Assembly: GCF_019192735.1 (NCBI RefSeq)
Contig: NZ_JAHTKP010000004.1
Location: forward strand, 186,001 to 250,000
Direction: 5' to 3'
Source: Kitasatospora aureofaciens
GTDB lineage: Bacteria > Actinomycetota > Actinomycetes > Streptomycetales > Streptomycetaceae
Length of the DNA stretch: 64,000 bases
Shown here: positions 17,410-24,669 of the stretch, piece by piece
Position numbering within the stretch: position 1 is the first letter of the stretch
Layout of the letters: the number at the start of each line of letters is the position of its first letter
Program-made: the position numbers and the translations under genes
Notes under the pieces: generated by a model
Database searches by the model: none
The model's input: the letters and a program-made list of their open reading frames with translations, nothing else
What the model was told of the DNA's origin: nothing

Positions 17410-18176
17410 CCCGTCACCAACTCCAGGTAGAGCTGCCGCCGTTCGGGTCCGACGGCCAGCACCTCGGCCTCGGACCAGCCGTAGGCGGTCGCGAGGACGT
17501 GGACGTCGTGGAGCAACCGGCGTGCGTGGGCGTCGAGTTCGGCCCACAGGTAGGCGGCGGCATCGAACGGGGACGTCCAAGTGTGGCCGCAGTCCGGGCA
17601 GTCCAGGTCCAGGCGGATGTCCGCCTGGGGGTCGTGAGCGGCGAGGGCGCCGGCCAGCGTGTCCAGGACGGCCGCCGGGAGGTCTCCGGCGGCCACCGGC
17701 GCGCCGTCCGCGGTGGCCGAGGTGAGGACCCGTCCGAGCAGCGCCCGCCGGGCGGCGTCGCGGGGCGAGGATCCGACGGCGAGCAGGTCCCGGCTGGTGA
17801 TCGGGCGGAAATCGACCTCGTAGCAGCCCAGTTGGATCCGATGCGAGCCACTGGCCGGTCCGGCGGTCACGTCGGCGGCGGTGAGCTCCAGTTCGAGTTC
17901 CGTGCGGCAGGACGGACACGTGACCGCGCACGGCAGCCCCGGCCCGAAGCAGCGTTCCCGCAGGGCGAGGACGAGCTCCTCGCGCCGGCCGACGGCGAGG
18001 TCCGCGACGGCCGACGGGTCGCCGCCGCCGGCCGCGGCGAGCACGAGGGCGCGGCGGACGGCGTCCTGGCCGCGCCCGGCCTCCCAGACGGCGAGCAGTC
18101 CCGCCTCGGTGAGCAGCCCCGCCTCGGTGAGCGGTCCAGCGTCGGTGTGCAGTCCCGCCTCGGTGAGCGCGCTCAT
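17406..18176 (-). CDS. T4 gp51-like baseplate hub assembly chaperone with zinc ribbon
   Basis: This 256-aa protein has two Cys pairs, CPSC (about residue 89) and CPDCGHTW (about 197), that would form a zinc ribbon. Its helical C-terminus, LATAYGWSEAEVLAVGPERRQLYLELV, resembles the T4-family baseplate hub assembly chaperones seen in these clusters. The N-terminus repeats LTEAGL three to four times before the conserved LAVWEAGRGQDAVRRAL segment, so the annotated start may include duplicated coding DNA. It starts 3 nt after the tube stop and ends overlapping the next start. The family assignment is moderately sure and the chaperone role is inferred from it. Confidence 0.72.
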   Translation of the reverse strand: MSALTEAGLHTDAGPLTEAGLLTEAGLLAVWEAGRGQDAVRRALVLAAAGGGDPSAVADLAVGRREELVLALRERCFGPGLPCAVTCPSCRTELELELTAADVTAGPASGSHRIQLGCYEVDFRPITSRDLLAVGSSPRDAARRALLGRVLTSATADGAPVAAGDLPAAVLDTLAGALAAHDPQADIRLDLDCPDCGHTWTSPFDAAAYLWAELDAHARRLLHDVHVLATAYGWSEAEVLAVGPERRQLYLELVTG

Positions 18177-18179
18177 CCG

Positions 18180-18704
18180 TCAGGCCGGGTCTTCGAAGCC
18201 GGACTCGACGGGCTCGGGCAGGTCCTCGCGGACCCAGCCCTCGTTCTCCAGCTTGATGTGCTGGATGGCGACGGCGTTGGCGTTGGCGTCGAGGTCGGAG
18301 AGCGGCTGGTACTCCGACACCCAGCAGTTGAACACCTGGTAGGAGAGCACCTTCTGGCCGGCCTCGTTGAAGACGTCGACGATGATGTCGCGGCGGAAGT
18401 CCTTGAGCGAGGACTCCAGCCCGCTACCGGAGTTGTGCAGGCTCCACACCCGGTTCGCCCACTGCTCGAAGACCTTGTCGCTGGTGACCCCGCGCTCCAG
18501 CATGATCGGGTCGTACTCGGTGCGCCCGGGGAGCTTGGTGCTGGTGGCCGGGTCGCCGCCGCTGCGGTGCTTGATCACCTCGGTGCTGCGCTTGAACCCG
18601 GTCACCTTGCTGACACCGGCGATGTAGTCGGTGCCGCCGCCGAACTTCACCCGGAAGCGGAAGTTCTTGTACGGGTCGCGGCGCTTGGTCCTGCTGTCGG
18701 CCAT
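18180..18704 (-). CDS. Inner tube protein, gp19/Hcp-like (Afp1/Afp5-type)
   Basis: This 174-aa protein is a textbook T4-gp19-family tube subunit: DPYKNFRFRVKFGG at the N-terminus, VSKVTGFKRSTEVIKHRSGGD near residue 32, LERGVTSDKVFEQWANRVW near 72, and a C-terminal VFNCWVSEYQPLSDLDANANAVAIQHIKLENEGW. It forms the rigid tube that is driven into the target. GGAAAGG precedes the ATG. Only one tube gene is visible here, whereas Afp and PVC have several paralogues. Confidence 0.95.
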   Translation of the reverse strand: MADSRTKRRDPYKNFRFRVKFGGGTDYIAGVSKVTGFKRSTEVIKHRSGGDPATSTKLPGRTEYDPIMLERGVTSDKVFEQWANRVWSLHNSGSGLESSLKDFRRDIIVDVFNEAGQKVLSYQVFNCWVSEYQPLSDLDANANAVAIQHIKLENEGWVREDLPEPVESGFEDPA

Positions 18705-18717
18705 GACGTGCCTTTCC

Positions 18718-18768
18718 TCAGACCTGGATTTGGCTCAGACCTGGATATGGCTCAGACCTGGATCTGGC
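18718..18768 (-). repeat. Three 17-bp tandem copies of the sheath gene 3' end
   Basis: Units at 18718-18734, 18735-18751 and 18752-18768 differ at only one or two bases. The rightmost unit is the last coding part of the sheath gene (QIQV-stop). The two leftward copies lie after the stop, each again ending in a stop triplet. Because 17 is not a multiple of 3, a one-nucleotide frame slip upstream would still meet an IQV-stop ending. Confidence 0.9.
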
Positions 18769-20425
18769 CGGCGAGTTGCTGGATGTGGATGATCACGAAC
18801 TCGGCGGGCTTGAGCGGGGCGAAGCCGACCTGGATGTTGACGATCCCGCGATCGATGTCGTTCTGCGGGTTGTTGGTCGCGTCGCACACCACCTGGTACG
18901 CGTCCCCGGGGGTGCGGCCCTGGAAGGCGCCCTGGCGGAACAGGGTGTTCATGAACGCGCCGACGTTGATCCGGATCGAGGACCACAGCGGCTCGTCGTT
19001 CGGTTCGAAGACCACCCACTGGGTGCCCCGGAAGAGGCTCTCCTCGATGAACAGCGCGAGCCGCCGCACCGGTACGTACTTCCACTGGTCGGCCAGGACG
19101 TCGGCGCCGCGCAACGTGCGCGCGCCCCAGACGACGTTGCCGAACACCGGGCGCCGGCGCAGGCAGTTGACGCCGAGCGGGTTGAGGATGCCGTTCTCCG
19201 GGTCGGTCATCGGCACCTGCGGCGCGATGACGCCGTTGAGGCCCGCGTCCGTCCCCGCCGGGGCCTTCCACACGCCGCGGGCGACGTCCGTACGGGCCCA
19301 CACGCCGGCGACGACCCCGCAGGGCGGGAAGTCGCGGACGAGGTTCTGCTGTTCGGTGTCGGCGATCAGGACGCGCGGGAAGTAGACCGCCGCGTTGCGG
19401 GCGACGTCGCCGGTGAGCGGTAGCCCGCTGCCGCCGGGCGCGGCGGCCCTGGCGACGTCCGCGACGCTGTGCCAGGCGTCGGGCGGGTCCACCAGGAGCA
19501 TCGCCCGCCGGTCCAGGCAGAGCTTGGCGGCCTGGGTGAGGATCCCGGCCGGATGGGCGGTGTCGCCGACCTGGCCGGGCGGTCCCGGCAGGCACAGGAT
19601 GTTGAAGATGTCGGTCTTCAGCAGTTGGTAGATGCCCTGCTTGCCGTCCTTGACCGGGGAGCTGTCGCCCAGGTAGTCGGCGCTGACCGGGGTGGCGGTG
19701 CCGTCCAGGCCGCCCTTGGAGTCGACGTACCAGTCCCCGTGGCCGGCGCCCTTGCCGTCGGGGAACGGATCCTGGCCGGCCGGGACGTCCGCGTTGCTCG
19801 CGAGCAGCCTGCCGTCCGCCGAGGCCGGGACGGTGACGAGCGCGGAGGCGGCCAGCGCGACGCTCAGCCGGTCGACGCTGCCGAGCGCTGTGCCGATGTT
19901 GAGGTAGCTCTCGGTGACGCCGGTGACCGTGTCGCGCAGGGTCAGGTTGAAGCTCTTCTGGTCGGCCGGGTTCGCCGCCTTGTCCCGGGTCTGGTAGTTG
20001 ACCCGGGCGCGCAGGTGGTTGCCCCAGTCACCGGGGCTGACGGCGGTGAGGGTGACCGCGTCGGCTGCGGCGCCGGAGGCTGCGGCGAGGACGATCGTGG
20101 CGTACGCCGGGTACGTGGGCGCGTCCGTCAAGGCGTCGGCCGAGGCGTTGGCCGGCTTCACGGCGACGATGCGGACGATCTCCGCCTCCGCGCCCCCGTT
20201 CTGGAAGAACTGGTAGACCGCGTAGCTCATGTCACTGGCGGGGTCGAGGCCGCCGAACTCGCGCTCGTAGTCCGCCCAGCTGGTGATGTGCACCGGGTCC
20301 GTCACCGATCCGCGCGGCGCCGTGCCGACGAAGGCGGCGATTGAGGTCGGCACCCCGACGATGGTGCGCACCGCGCTCGGCAGCTCGTCGATGTAGACGC
20401 CCGGATAGGTGGGGCTGATGGGCAT
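18752..20425 (-). CDS. Contractile tail sheath protein (Afp2-type), first gene of the operon
   Basis: This 557-aa protein begins MPISPTYPGVYIDEL with GGGAG a few bases upstream. The N-terminus (PGVYIDELPSAVRTIVGVPTSIAAFVG) and the C-terminal domain (LALFIEESLFRGTQWVVFEPND, then FVIIHIQQLAG) are the hallmark of phage/eCIS sheath subunits. The C-terminal domain makes the interlocking sheath mesh; the variable middle is surface exposed. A single sheath gene is visible, in contrast to the two or three of Afp/PVC. It is the promoter-proximal gene of the minus-strand operon, with a long leader upstream. Confidence 0.95.
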   Translation of the reverse strand: MPISPTYPGVYIDELPSAVRTIVGVPTSIAAFVGTAPRGSVTDPVHITSWADYEREFGGLDPASDMSYAVYQFFQNGGAEAEIVRIVAVKPANASADALTDAPTYPAYATIVLAAASGAAADAVTLTAVSPGDWGNHLRARVNYQTRDKAANPADQKSFNLTLRDTVTGVTESYLNIGTALGSVDRLSVALAASALVTVPASADGRLLASNADVPAGQDPFPDGKGAGHGDWYVDSKGGLDGTATPVSADYLGDSSPVKDGKQGIYQLLKTDIFNILCLPGPPGQVGDTAHPAGILTQAAKLCLDRRAMLLVDPPDAWHSVADVARAAAPGGSGLPLTGDVARNAAVYFPRVLIADTEQQNLVRDFPPCGVVAGVWARTDVARGVWKAPAGTDAGLNGVIAPQVPMTDPENGILNPLGVNCLRRRPVFGNVVWGARTLRGADVLADQWKYVPVRRLALFIEESLFRGTQWVVFEPNDEPLWSSIRINVGAFMNTLFRQGAFQGRTPGDAYQVVCDATNNPQNDIDRGIVNIQVGFAPLKPAEFVIIHIQQLAGQIQV

Positions 20426-21081
20426 CGTGGCTCCCTTCGCAAGGGCTTCGCAAGGCCTTCGCAACGCCCGCAGTCAGTACCGCAAGTACCGCAGTACCGC
20501 CTACCGTCCGCACCGGCCATCACGGCGGCGTCACCGTCCATGCACACCGCTGAACGGCCGCCGTGACGCACCAGTGACGGTCCCGGAACCTTCGCACGGG
20601 GTCGAGCGCCTGGCCTGGGACGGTGCCGAGGTGCTCGAACGGTGCGAGAGGTCCGACGGCGGCCACCTGCGCAGGGACGCCCAGTGATCCCGTCCGTGCG
20701 CGGCCACTGCCGACTGCGGGAGAAGAACGCGGGCCGCACCGACCGGTCGGCGCGCTGGCCCGTAGCGCACTGAAGGACCGGATCGTGATCTTTCGGTACC
20801 ATCTGGGCGGAAGGTCAAAAGCACCGCAGATGAGCCAAGTGCCGGTGAAAATACGACAGTTGGACATTGACCCTTCCGTCACCCTCCCGTCCCGTACACC
20901 CCGCACGCCGAACCAGGAGGCTCCCCATCGCGCCCGCCACCCCCGGCTCCACCCTCCCCCCGCTGCACCGGCTCCCCTTCACCCCCGCGCAGCCGCCCCG
21001 GCCGACCACCTGCCGGTCACCTGGTGACCGGATGCCGGAATGCCCAGCAGGCGTAGCCCGATTGTCGTACCGTCCACGGTT
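20426..21081. promoter_or_regulatory. Divergent intergenic region upstream of the injection-system operon
   Basis: About 650 bp separate the sheath gene from the rightward SnoaL-like gene. Just upstream of the sheath there are three direct copies of an AAGGNCTTCGC-like motif (about 20437-20465) and repeated CAGTACCGC/CAAGTACCGC units (about 20474-20500). The stretch 20780-20880 is clearly richer in A/T than its surroundings and contains TTTTGACC on the minus strand, so the operon promoter may lie here with a long 5' leader. A stretch at about 20579-20687 on the plus strand has coding-like third-position GC (ending GGHLRRDAQ-stop), but I see no start signal or family. Confidence 0.4.
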
Positions 21082-21441
21082 ATGGATCACGCCTTCGCCA
21101 CCACCTTCGCCCAGGAGTGGGCCGCCGCCTGGAACGCCCACGACCTGGAGCGCATCCTCGCCCACTTCACCGACGACGTCGTCTTCGCCTCCCCCCGGAT
21201 CCTCGAAATCCTCGGCGACCCGTCCGGTGAGGTCCGCGGCAAGGAGGCCCTGCGCGCCTACTGGGCCAAGGGCCTCCAGCACCTCCCCGACCTGCACTTC
21301 ACGATCGAGGACGTCCGCGCCTCCGTCGACACGCTGGTCATCAACTACCGCAACGAGCAAGGCCGCCCCGTCGCCGAGGTTCTGACCTTCCGCGACGATC
21401 TGGTCTGCCGCGGCCTCGGCGCCTACGGCCCCGAGGCCTGA
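21082..21441 (+). CDS. SnoaL-like / NTF2-fold small protein
   Basis: This 119-aa protein, MDHAFATTFAQEWAAAWNAHDLERIL, has the NTF2-like cone pattern: helix with WNAHDLERILAHFTDDVVF, GKEALRAYWAKGLQHLPDLHF, then a curled beta-sheet (VDTLVINYRNEQGRPVAEVLTF). These folds act as small isomerases, cyclases or binding proteins; the substrate cannot be read from sequence. The start at 21082 is chosen over an in-frame upstream ATG because the family begins here. No ribosome-binding site is visible, so it may be leaderless. Confidence 0.8.
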   Translation: MDHAFATTFAQEWAAAWNAHDLERILAHFTDDVVFASPRILEILGDPSGEVRGKEALRAYWAKGLQHLPDLHFTIEDVRASVDTLVINYRNEQGRPVAEVLTFRDDLVCRGLGAYGPEA

Positions 21442-21488
21442 GAGTCTCAGGGCCTCCCAGGGCCGGGCGCGGAGTGAACGGAGTGTTA

Positions 21489-21528
21489 AGCGGTCATTGG
21501 GATTTCGTCCCAGTCCGGTACGACCGCT
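21489..21528. promoter_or_regulatory. Two-tier inverted repeat between the SnoaL-like gene and the GH114 gene
   Basis: An outer pair AGCGGTC/GACCGCT (21489-21495 and 21522-21528) encloses a small hairpin TGGGA-TTTCG-TCCCA (21498-21512). It could be a terminator for the upstream gene or an operator for the GH114 gene that starts 114 nt downstream. No T-run follows. Confidence 0.4.
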
Positions 21529-21641
21529 CGGACACGATCCGCCGGCCGGTAAGGTGAGCCTCAGCGCCGTACGCCCCGACCGGGCCGCCATCACCGTCGA
21601 GGGCAGCACCTGCGGGGGCCTGTCCTCCCTGGAGTCCGACG

Positions 21642-22529
21642 ATGTCCAACCACCCCGTCCGTTCCGGTCGTTCGCGGCGCCGGGTGGCCGCCGCGCTGGC
21701 GGTCTCCGCGGCGGCCGCGCTCGTGCTCTCCTCGTGCAGCTCGTCCTCGGACGACGGCGACACCTCCGAGCCGGACACCACCGAGTCGTCCTCCGGCCCG
21801 GCGCTGCCGCCGCCGTCGAGCGTGACGTTGCCGCCGGCGCACGCCGGGTTCGACTACCAGATCGCCGGGCCCTACCAGCCGCCCGCCGGGGTGACGGTGG
21901 TGAGCCGCGACCACGCCGTGGCCCCGGCCCCCGGCATGTACAACATCTGCTACGTCAACGCCTTCCAGGCCCAGTCCGGCGCCGAGAAGGAGTGGGACCC
22001 GGATCTGCTGCTGCGCGAGGCGAACGGCAAGATCGTCTACGACACGAACTGGAACGAGGCCGTCCTGGACATCCGGACGGACGCCAAGCGCCAGCGGGTG
22101 GCCCAGAAGGTGGACGCCTGGATCGACGAGTGCGCCGCGAAGGGCTACAACGCCGTCGAGCCGGACAACTACGACAGCTACACGCGCTCGGCCGGCCTGC
22201 TGACGGCGGCCGACGTCGAGGCGCTGGAGACCGTGATCGCCGCGCACGCGCACGAGAAGAAGCTGGCCATCGGCCAGAAGAACACGGTGGAGCTGGCGGG
22301 GGACCGCCAGAAGGTCGGTCTGGACTTCGCCGTCGCGGAGGAGTGCGGCGAGCAGGACGAGTGCAACGGCTACGTCGACGCGTTCGGGAACCTGGTGTAC
22401 GTCATCGAGTACACCGAGAAGGGCCTGTCGAAGGCCTGCAAGGGCTGGGGCGACAAGCTGAGCATCGTGCGGCGCGACAGGAACGTCCAGCCCCAGGGCA
22501 AGTCCGGCCACCTGCGCCAGACCTGCTGA
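21642..22529 (+). CDS. GH114-type endo-alpha-1,4-polygalactosaminidase lipoprotein
   Basis: This 295-aa protein has a basic N-terminus, a hydrophobic core and a lipobox LSSC (about residue 33), so it should be a membrane-anchored extracellular lipoprotein. After a Ser/Thr/Asp-rich linker, the catalytic TIM-barrel region shows the GH114 signature: FDYQIAGPY, YNICYVNAFQAQ, WDPDLLLREANGKIVYDTNWNEAVLDIR, and GYNAVEPDNYDSY with the Glu/Asp expected at the active site. Enzymes of this family cut galactosaminogalactan-type polymers, such as those of fungal walls. GGAG precedes the ATG by about 8 nt. It appears to be a single-gene unit. Confidence 0.87.
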   Translation: MSNHPVRSGRSRRRVAAALAVSAAAALVLSSCSSSSDDGDTSEPDTTESSSGPALPPPSSVTLPPAHAGFDYQIAGPYQPPAGVTVVSRDHAVAPAPGMYNICYVNAFQAQSGAEKEWDPDLLLREANGKIVYDTNWNEAVLDIRTDAKRQRVAQKVDAWIDECAAKGYNAVEPDNYDSYTRSAGLLTAADVEALETVIAAHAHEKKLAIGQKNTVELAGDRQKVGLDFAVAEECGEQDECNGYVDAFGNLVYVIEYTEKGLSKACKGWGDKLSIVRRDRNVQPQGKSGHLRQTC

Positions 22530-22585
22530 CCGCGCCCGCGCCGGACGCCCCTCCGGCACGGGCCGGAGGGGCGTCGGGGGATGGG

Positions 22586-23752
22586 TCAGACGGCGGCGGC
22601 CTGCCGCCGGGACAACGCCTCGGAGGCCTTGGCCGTGGCGTAGAGCGAGAGGACCAGGGCCAGCGTGAGGGCGGCGCCCCCGGCGAAGACGGTGCCGGAG
22701 GAGACGGCCTTCGGGCTGCCGGCCTCGGTACGGGCCGAGCCGGAGATGAACGGCAGGACGGCGAGCACGGCGACCCCGAGGACCACCTCGCCCCAGACCA
22801 CCGCGGGGAAGTGCCGCAGCGTCAGGTGCAGCAGTGAGGCGCTGTCGTCGGCCCGGCGAGCCCGGGCGATGCGGGGCATCAGCCAGAACTGGTTGAAGGC
22901 GCCGGCGGTGACGAGGGCGAGGACGAGCACGATCTTGACGAGCAGGGCGATGCCGTAGCCGGTGGTCCACAGCTGGGAGATCCCGCCGACGTGATTCCAG
23001 CTCAGCCAGAGGCCGGAGAGGACGACGACGGCGACGCAGACCATGGCGACGAGCCCGAAGCGGCGCCACAGGTCGGCCCAGAGCAGGCCGGCGCCGTCGC
23101 CGAGACGCTTGCGCGTGCCGGCCAGGACGGCCAGCAGGGCGAGGCCGCCGAGCCAGACGGTGCCGGAGACGATGTGGGCCTGGTCGAAGAGGATGTTCAG
23201 CCACTGATCGGTGGTGGCAGGGGCGGTGGCCGGGACGGCGGCGATCAGGGTGACCGCCAGTGAGAGCGGCAGCGCGATGAGGGCGATCCGGTCCACGTGA
23301 CGTCGGGCGGCGGGCGCGAACAGGGCGATCAGGGCGGCGGCCGTCGCGACGAGGACCGCGTTCTGGACGAGGTAGATCGTGCCCTGGGCGATCCAGGCGC
23401 CCTTGGCGGCGGGCGCCCGCAGGAAGTCCCATATCCGGCCCGGGCCGAGGGCATCGCCGAACGGCATGCCCTTGCCGGCGCGGGCGACGCGGGCCGCGAG
23501 CTGGAAGTAGCCCGCGACCAGCAGGACCACGCCGGCCCAGCCGAGGCAGGCCGCCGATCGTCCACGGAGAACCGCGGTGTCCTCTGCCGTGCTCTCCGGC
23601 GCGCGGAGTGCCGGGCGGACAGTGGTGGCGTAGGTGACGGTGGCGCCGATGGCCCCGCTGAGGCCGAGGAAGTAGCCGGTCTTGGTGAGGATCCGCCAGA
23701 GCTGGGGCATGGCGTATCCGGCCGTGTTCGCGGCCAACAGGGCAGTGCTCAT
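22586..23752 (-). CDS. CopD-family integral membrane protein, iron-box controlled
   Basis: This 388-aa, mostly hydrophobic protein has about nine membrane segments. It carries the CopD/YcnJ-like features: an FDQAHIVSGTVWLGGLALLAVLAG segment near residue 195 and AVVWGEVVLGVAVLAVLP near 320. CopD proteins move or buffer copper at the membrane, sometimes with CopC; no copC lies next to it here. The start codon abuts a 17-of-19 match to the actinobacterial iron box, which implies repression by a DmdR/IdeR-type regulator when iron is plentiful and raises the chance that it serves metal homeostasis beyond copper. Confidence 0.83.
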   Translation of the reverse strand: MSTALLAANTAGYAMPQLWRILTKTGYFLGLSGAIGATVTYATTVRPALRAPESTAEDTAVLRGRSAACLGWAGVVLLVAGYFQLAARVARAGKGMPFGDALGPGRIWDFLRAPAAKGAWIAQGTIYLVQNAVLVATAAALIALFAPAARRHVDRIALIALPLSLAVTLIAAVPATAPATTDQWLNILFDQAHIVSGTVWLGGLALLAVLAGTRKRLGDGAGLLWADLWRRFGLVAMVCVAVVVLSGLWLSWNHVGGISQLWTTGYGIALLVKIVLVLALVTAGAFNQFWLMPRIARARRADDSASLLHLTLRHFPAVVWGEVVLGVAVLAVLPFISGSARTEAGSPKAVSSGTVFAGGAALTLALVLSLYATAKASEALSRRQAAAV

Positions 23753-23770
23753 GAGGTAAGGCTAACCTAA
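23752..23770 (-). promoter_or_regulatory. Iron box (DmdR/IdeR-type operator)
   Basis: The 19-bp stretch TGAGGTAAGGCTAACCTAA matches the known actinobacterial iron-box consensus TTAGGTTAGGCTAACCTAA at 17 of 19 positions. It touches the CopD start codon, so a bound repressor would cover the likely transcription start. Confidence 0.8.
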
Positions 23771-23833
23771 ATAGTGACGCCCCACCGCATCGGTCCCCCG
23801 GCGACCGGTCACCCCGGCGTAGAGCCATGGTGA

Positions 23834-24511
23834 TCACTCCATGCAGGCCGGCTCCGGGGGCCAGGTGTCCGCGGCCAGCACGCCGGTGGCGTACGCGCGG
23901 GCGACCAGCGCCGTGCGGTTGGGGACGTGCCATCGCCGGGTGAGGCGGGTGAGGTGGTAGTTGACGCCGTCCGGGGTGAGGCCGATCTCCTTGGCGATCT
24001 GGGCCGTGGTGGCGCCCCGCGCGGCGGCAGCGAGGATGCGGGCCTCGGTCGGGCTCACCTCGGCGCGCGGTACGGCCGGCGGCGCGGCGGGTGCGGCGGC
24101 GGGCTCGTCGAGGGTGCGCAGCGAGAGCAGCAAGGTCGGGGTCTCCTCGGGGGTGTCGCTGGTCAGGGCGACGGTCATCTCGCCGTGCCGCTCGGCGCCG
24201 TCGCCGGTCGTCCAGGAGACCCGGGCCGCGAACTGCGAGCGCCGGTGCAGGCGGACGGCCTCGGCGAGCCCCTGGAGCGTGGCCCTGTCGTGGAGCGTGA
24301 AGAACTCCAGGATCTTGCGGTGGTGCAACTGCCCGGTCAGCAACCCGAACTCGGCGGCCATCGCGCGGTTGACGATCAGGATCCGGCCGCCGAACTCGCA
24401 CACCGCGATCGGCACCGGGATGTGGTCGAGCAGGCGCAGCGTCCGATTGCGCCAGACGACGGCGCGGTCGTACCAGGTGGTCGCGCCGGGACCGCAGTCG
24501 GTCAGCTGCAT
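23834..24511 (-). CDS. PAS-domain LuxR-type transcriptional regulator
   Basis: This 225-aa protein begins MQLTDCGPGATTW with GGAGGGGA upstream. The N-terminal half is PAS-like (LDHIPVPIAVCEFGGRILIVNRAMAAEFGLLTGQ), and the C-terminus is a LuxR helix-turn-helix (VSPTEARILAAAARGATTAQIAKEIGLTPDGVNYHLTRLTRRWHV). It therefore senses a small ligand, redox state or light and binds DNA as a response-regulator-like factor without a receiver domain. It is divergent from the CYP102 gene across a 158-bp gap that holds a palindrome, so local control of that enzyme is likely. Confidence 0.85.
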   Translation of the reverse strand: MQLTDCGPGATTWYDRAVVWRNRTLRLLDHIPVPIAVCEFGGRILIVNRAMAAEFGLLTGQLHHRKILEFFTLHDRATLQGLAEAVRLHRRSQFAARVSWTTGDGAERHGEMTVALTSDTPEETPTLLLSLRTLDEPAAAPAAPPAVPRAEVSPTEARILAAAARGATTAQIAKEIGLTPDGVNYHLTRLTRRWHVPNRTALVARAYATGVLAADTWPPEPACME

Positions 24512-24571
24512 GCCGGTTCCCCTCCAGGGCAGATCTGACGGTCGGTGGGCAAGGCTCTCGACGGTGCCGGT

Positions 24572-24589
24572 ACTACACAATCATGTAGT
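24572..24589. promoter_or_regulatory. Inverted repeat, candidate operator between PAS-LuxR and CYP102 genes
   Basis: ACTACA-CAATCA-TGTAGT: perfect 6-bp arms with a 6-bp spacer, set in an A/T-rich dip in the divergent intergenic region. Its size and symmetry suit a dimeric helix-turn-helix protein such as the neighbouring LuxR-type regulator. Confidence 0.5.
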
Positions 24590-24669
24590 CGCCGGGGGTG
24601 GGCACCATCCATCGCAGGTGCAGAGTGGAAAGCGTCGACATATCTCCTGCCACGGAAGGCGATTCACCC

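Noticed and set aside
1..20425. Possibility that the tail genes are a prophage or an R-type pyocin
   Set aside because: There is no capsid, portal, terminase, integrase or lysis gene, while DUF4157, DUF4255 and the Afp15-type ATPase are specific to eCIS clusters.
20409..20687. Coding-like plus-strand stretch ending GGHLRRDAQ-stop upstream of the sheath
   Set aside because: Third-position GC is high at the 3' end only, there is no start signal, and no family is recognised. It is kept as a note in the intergenic entry.
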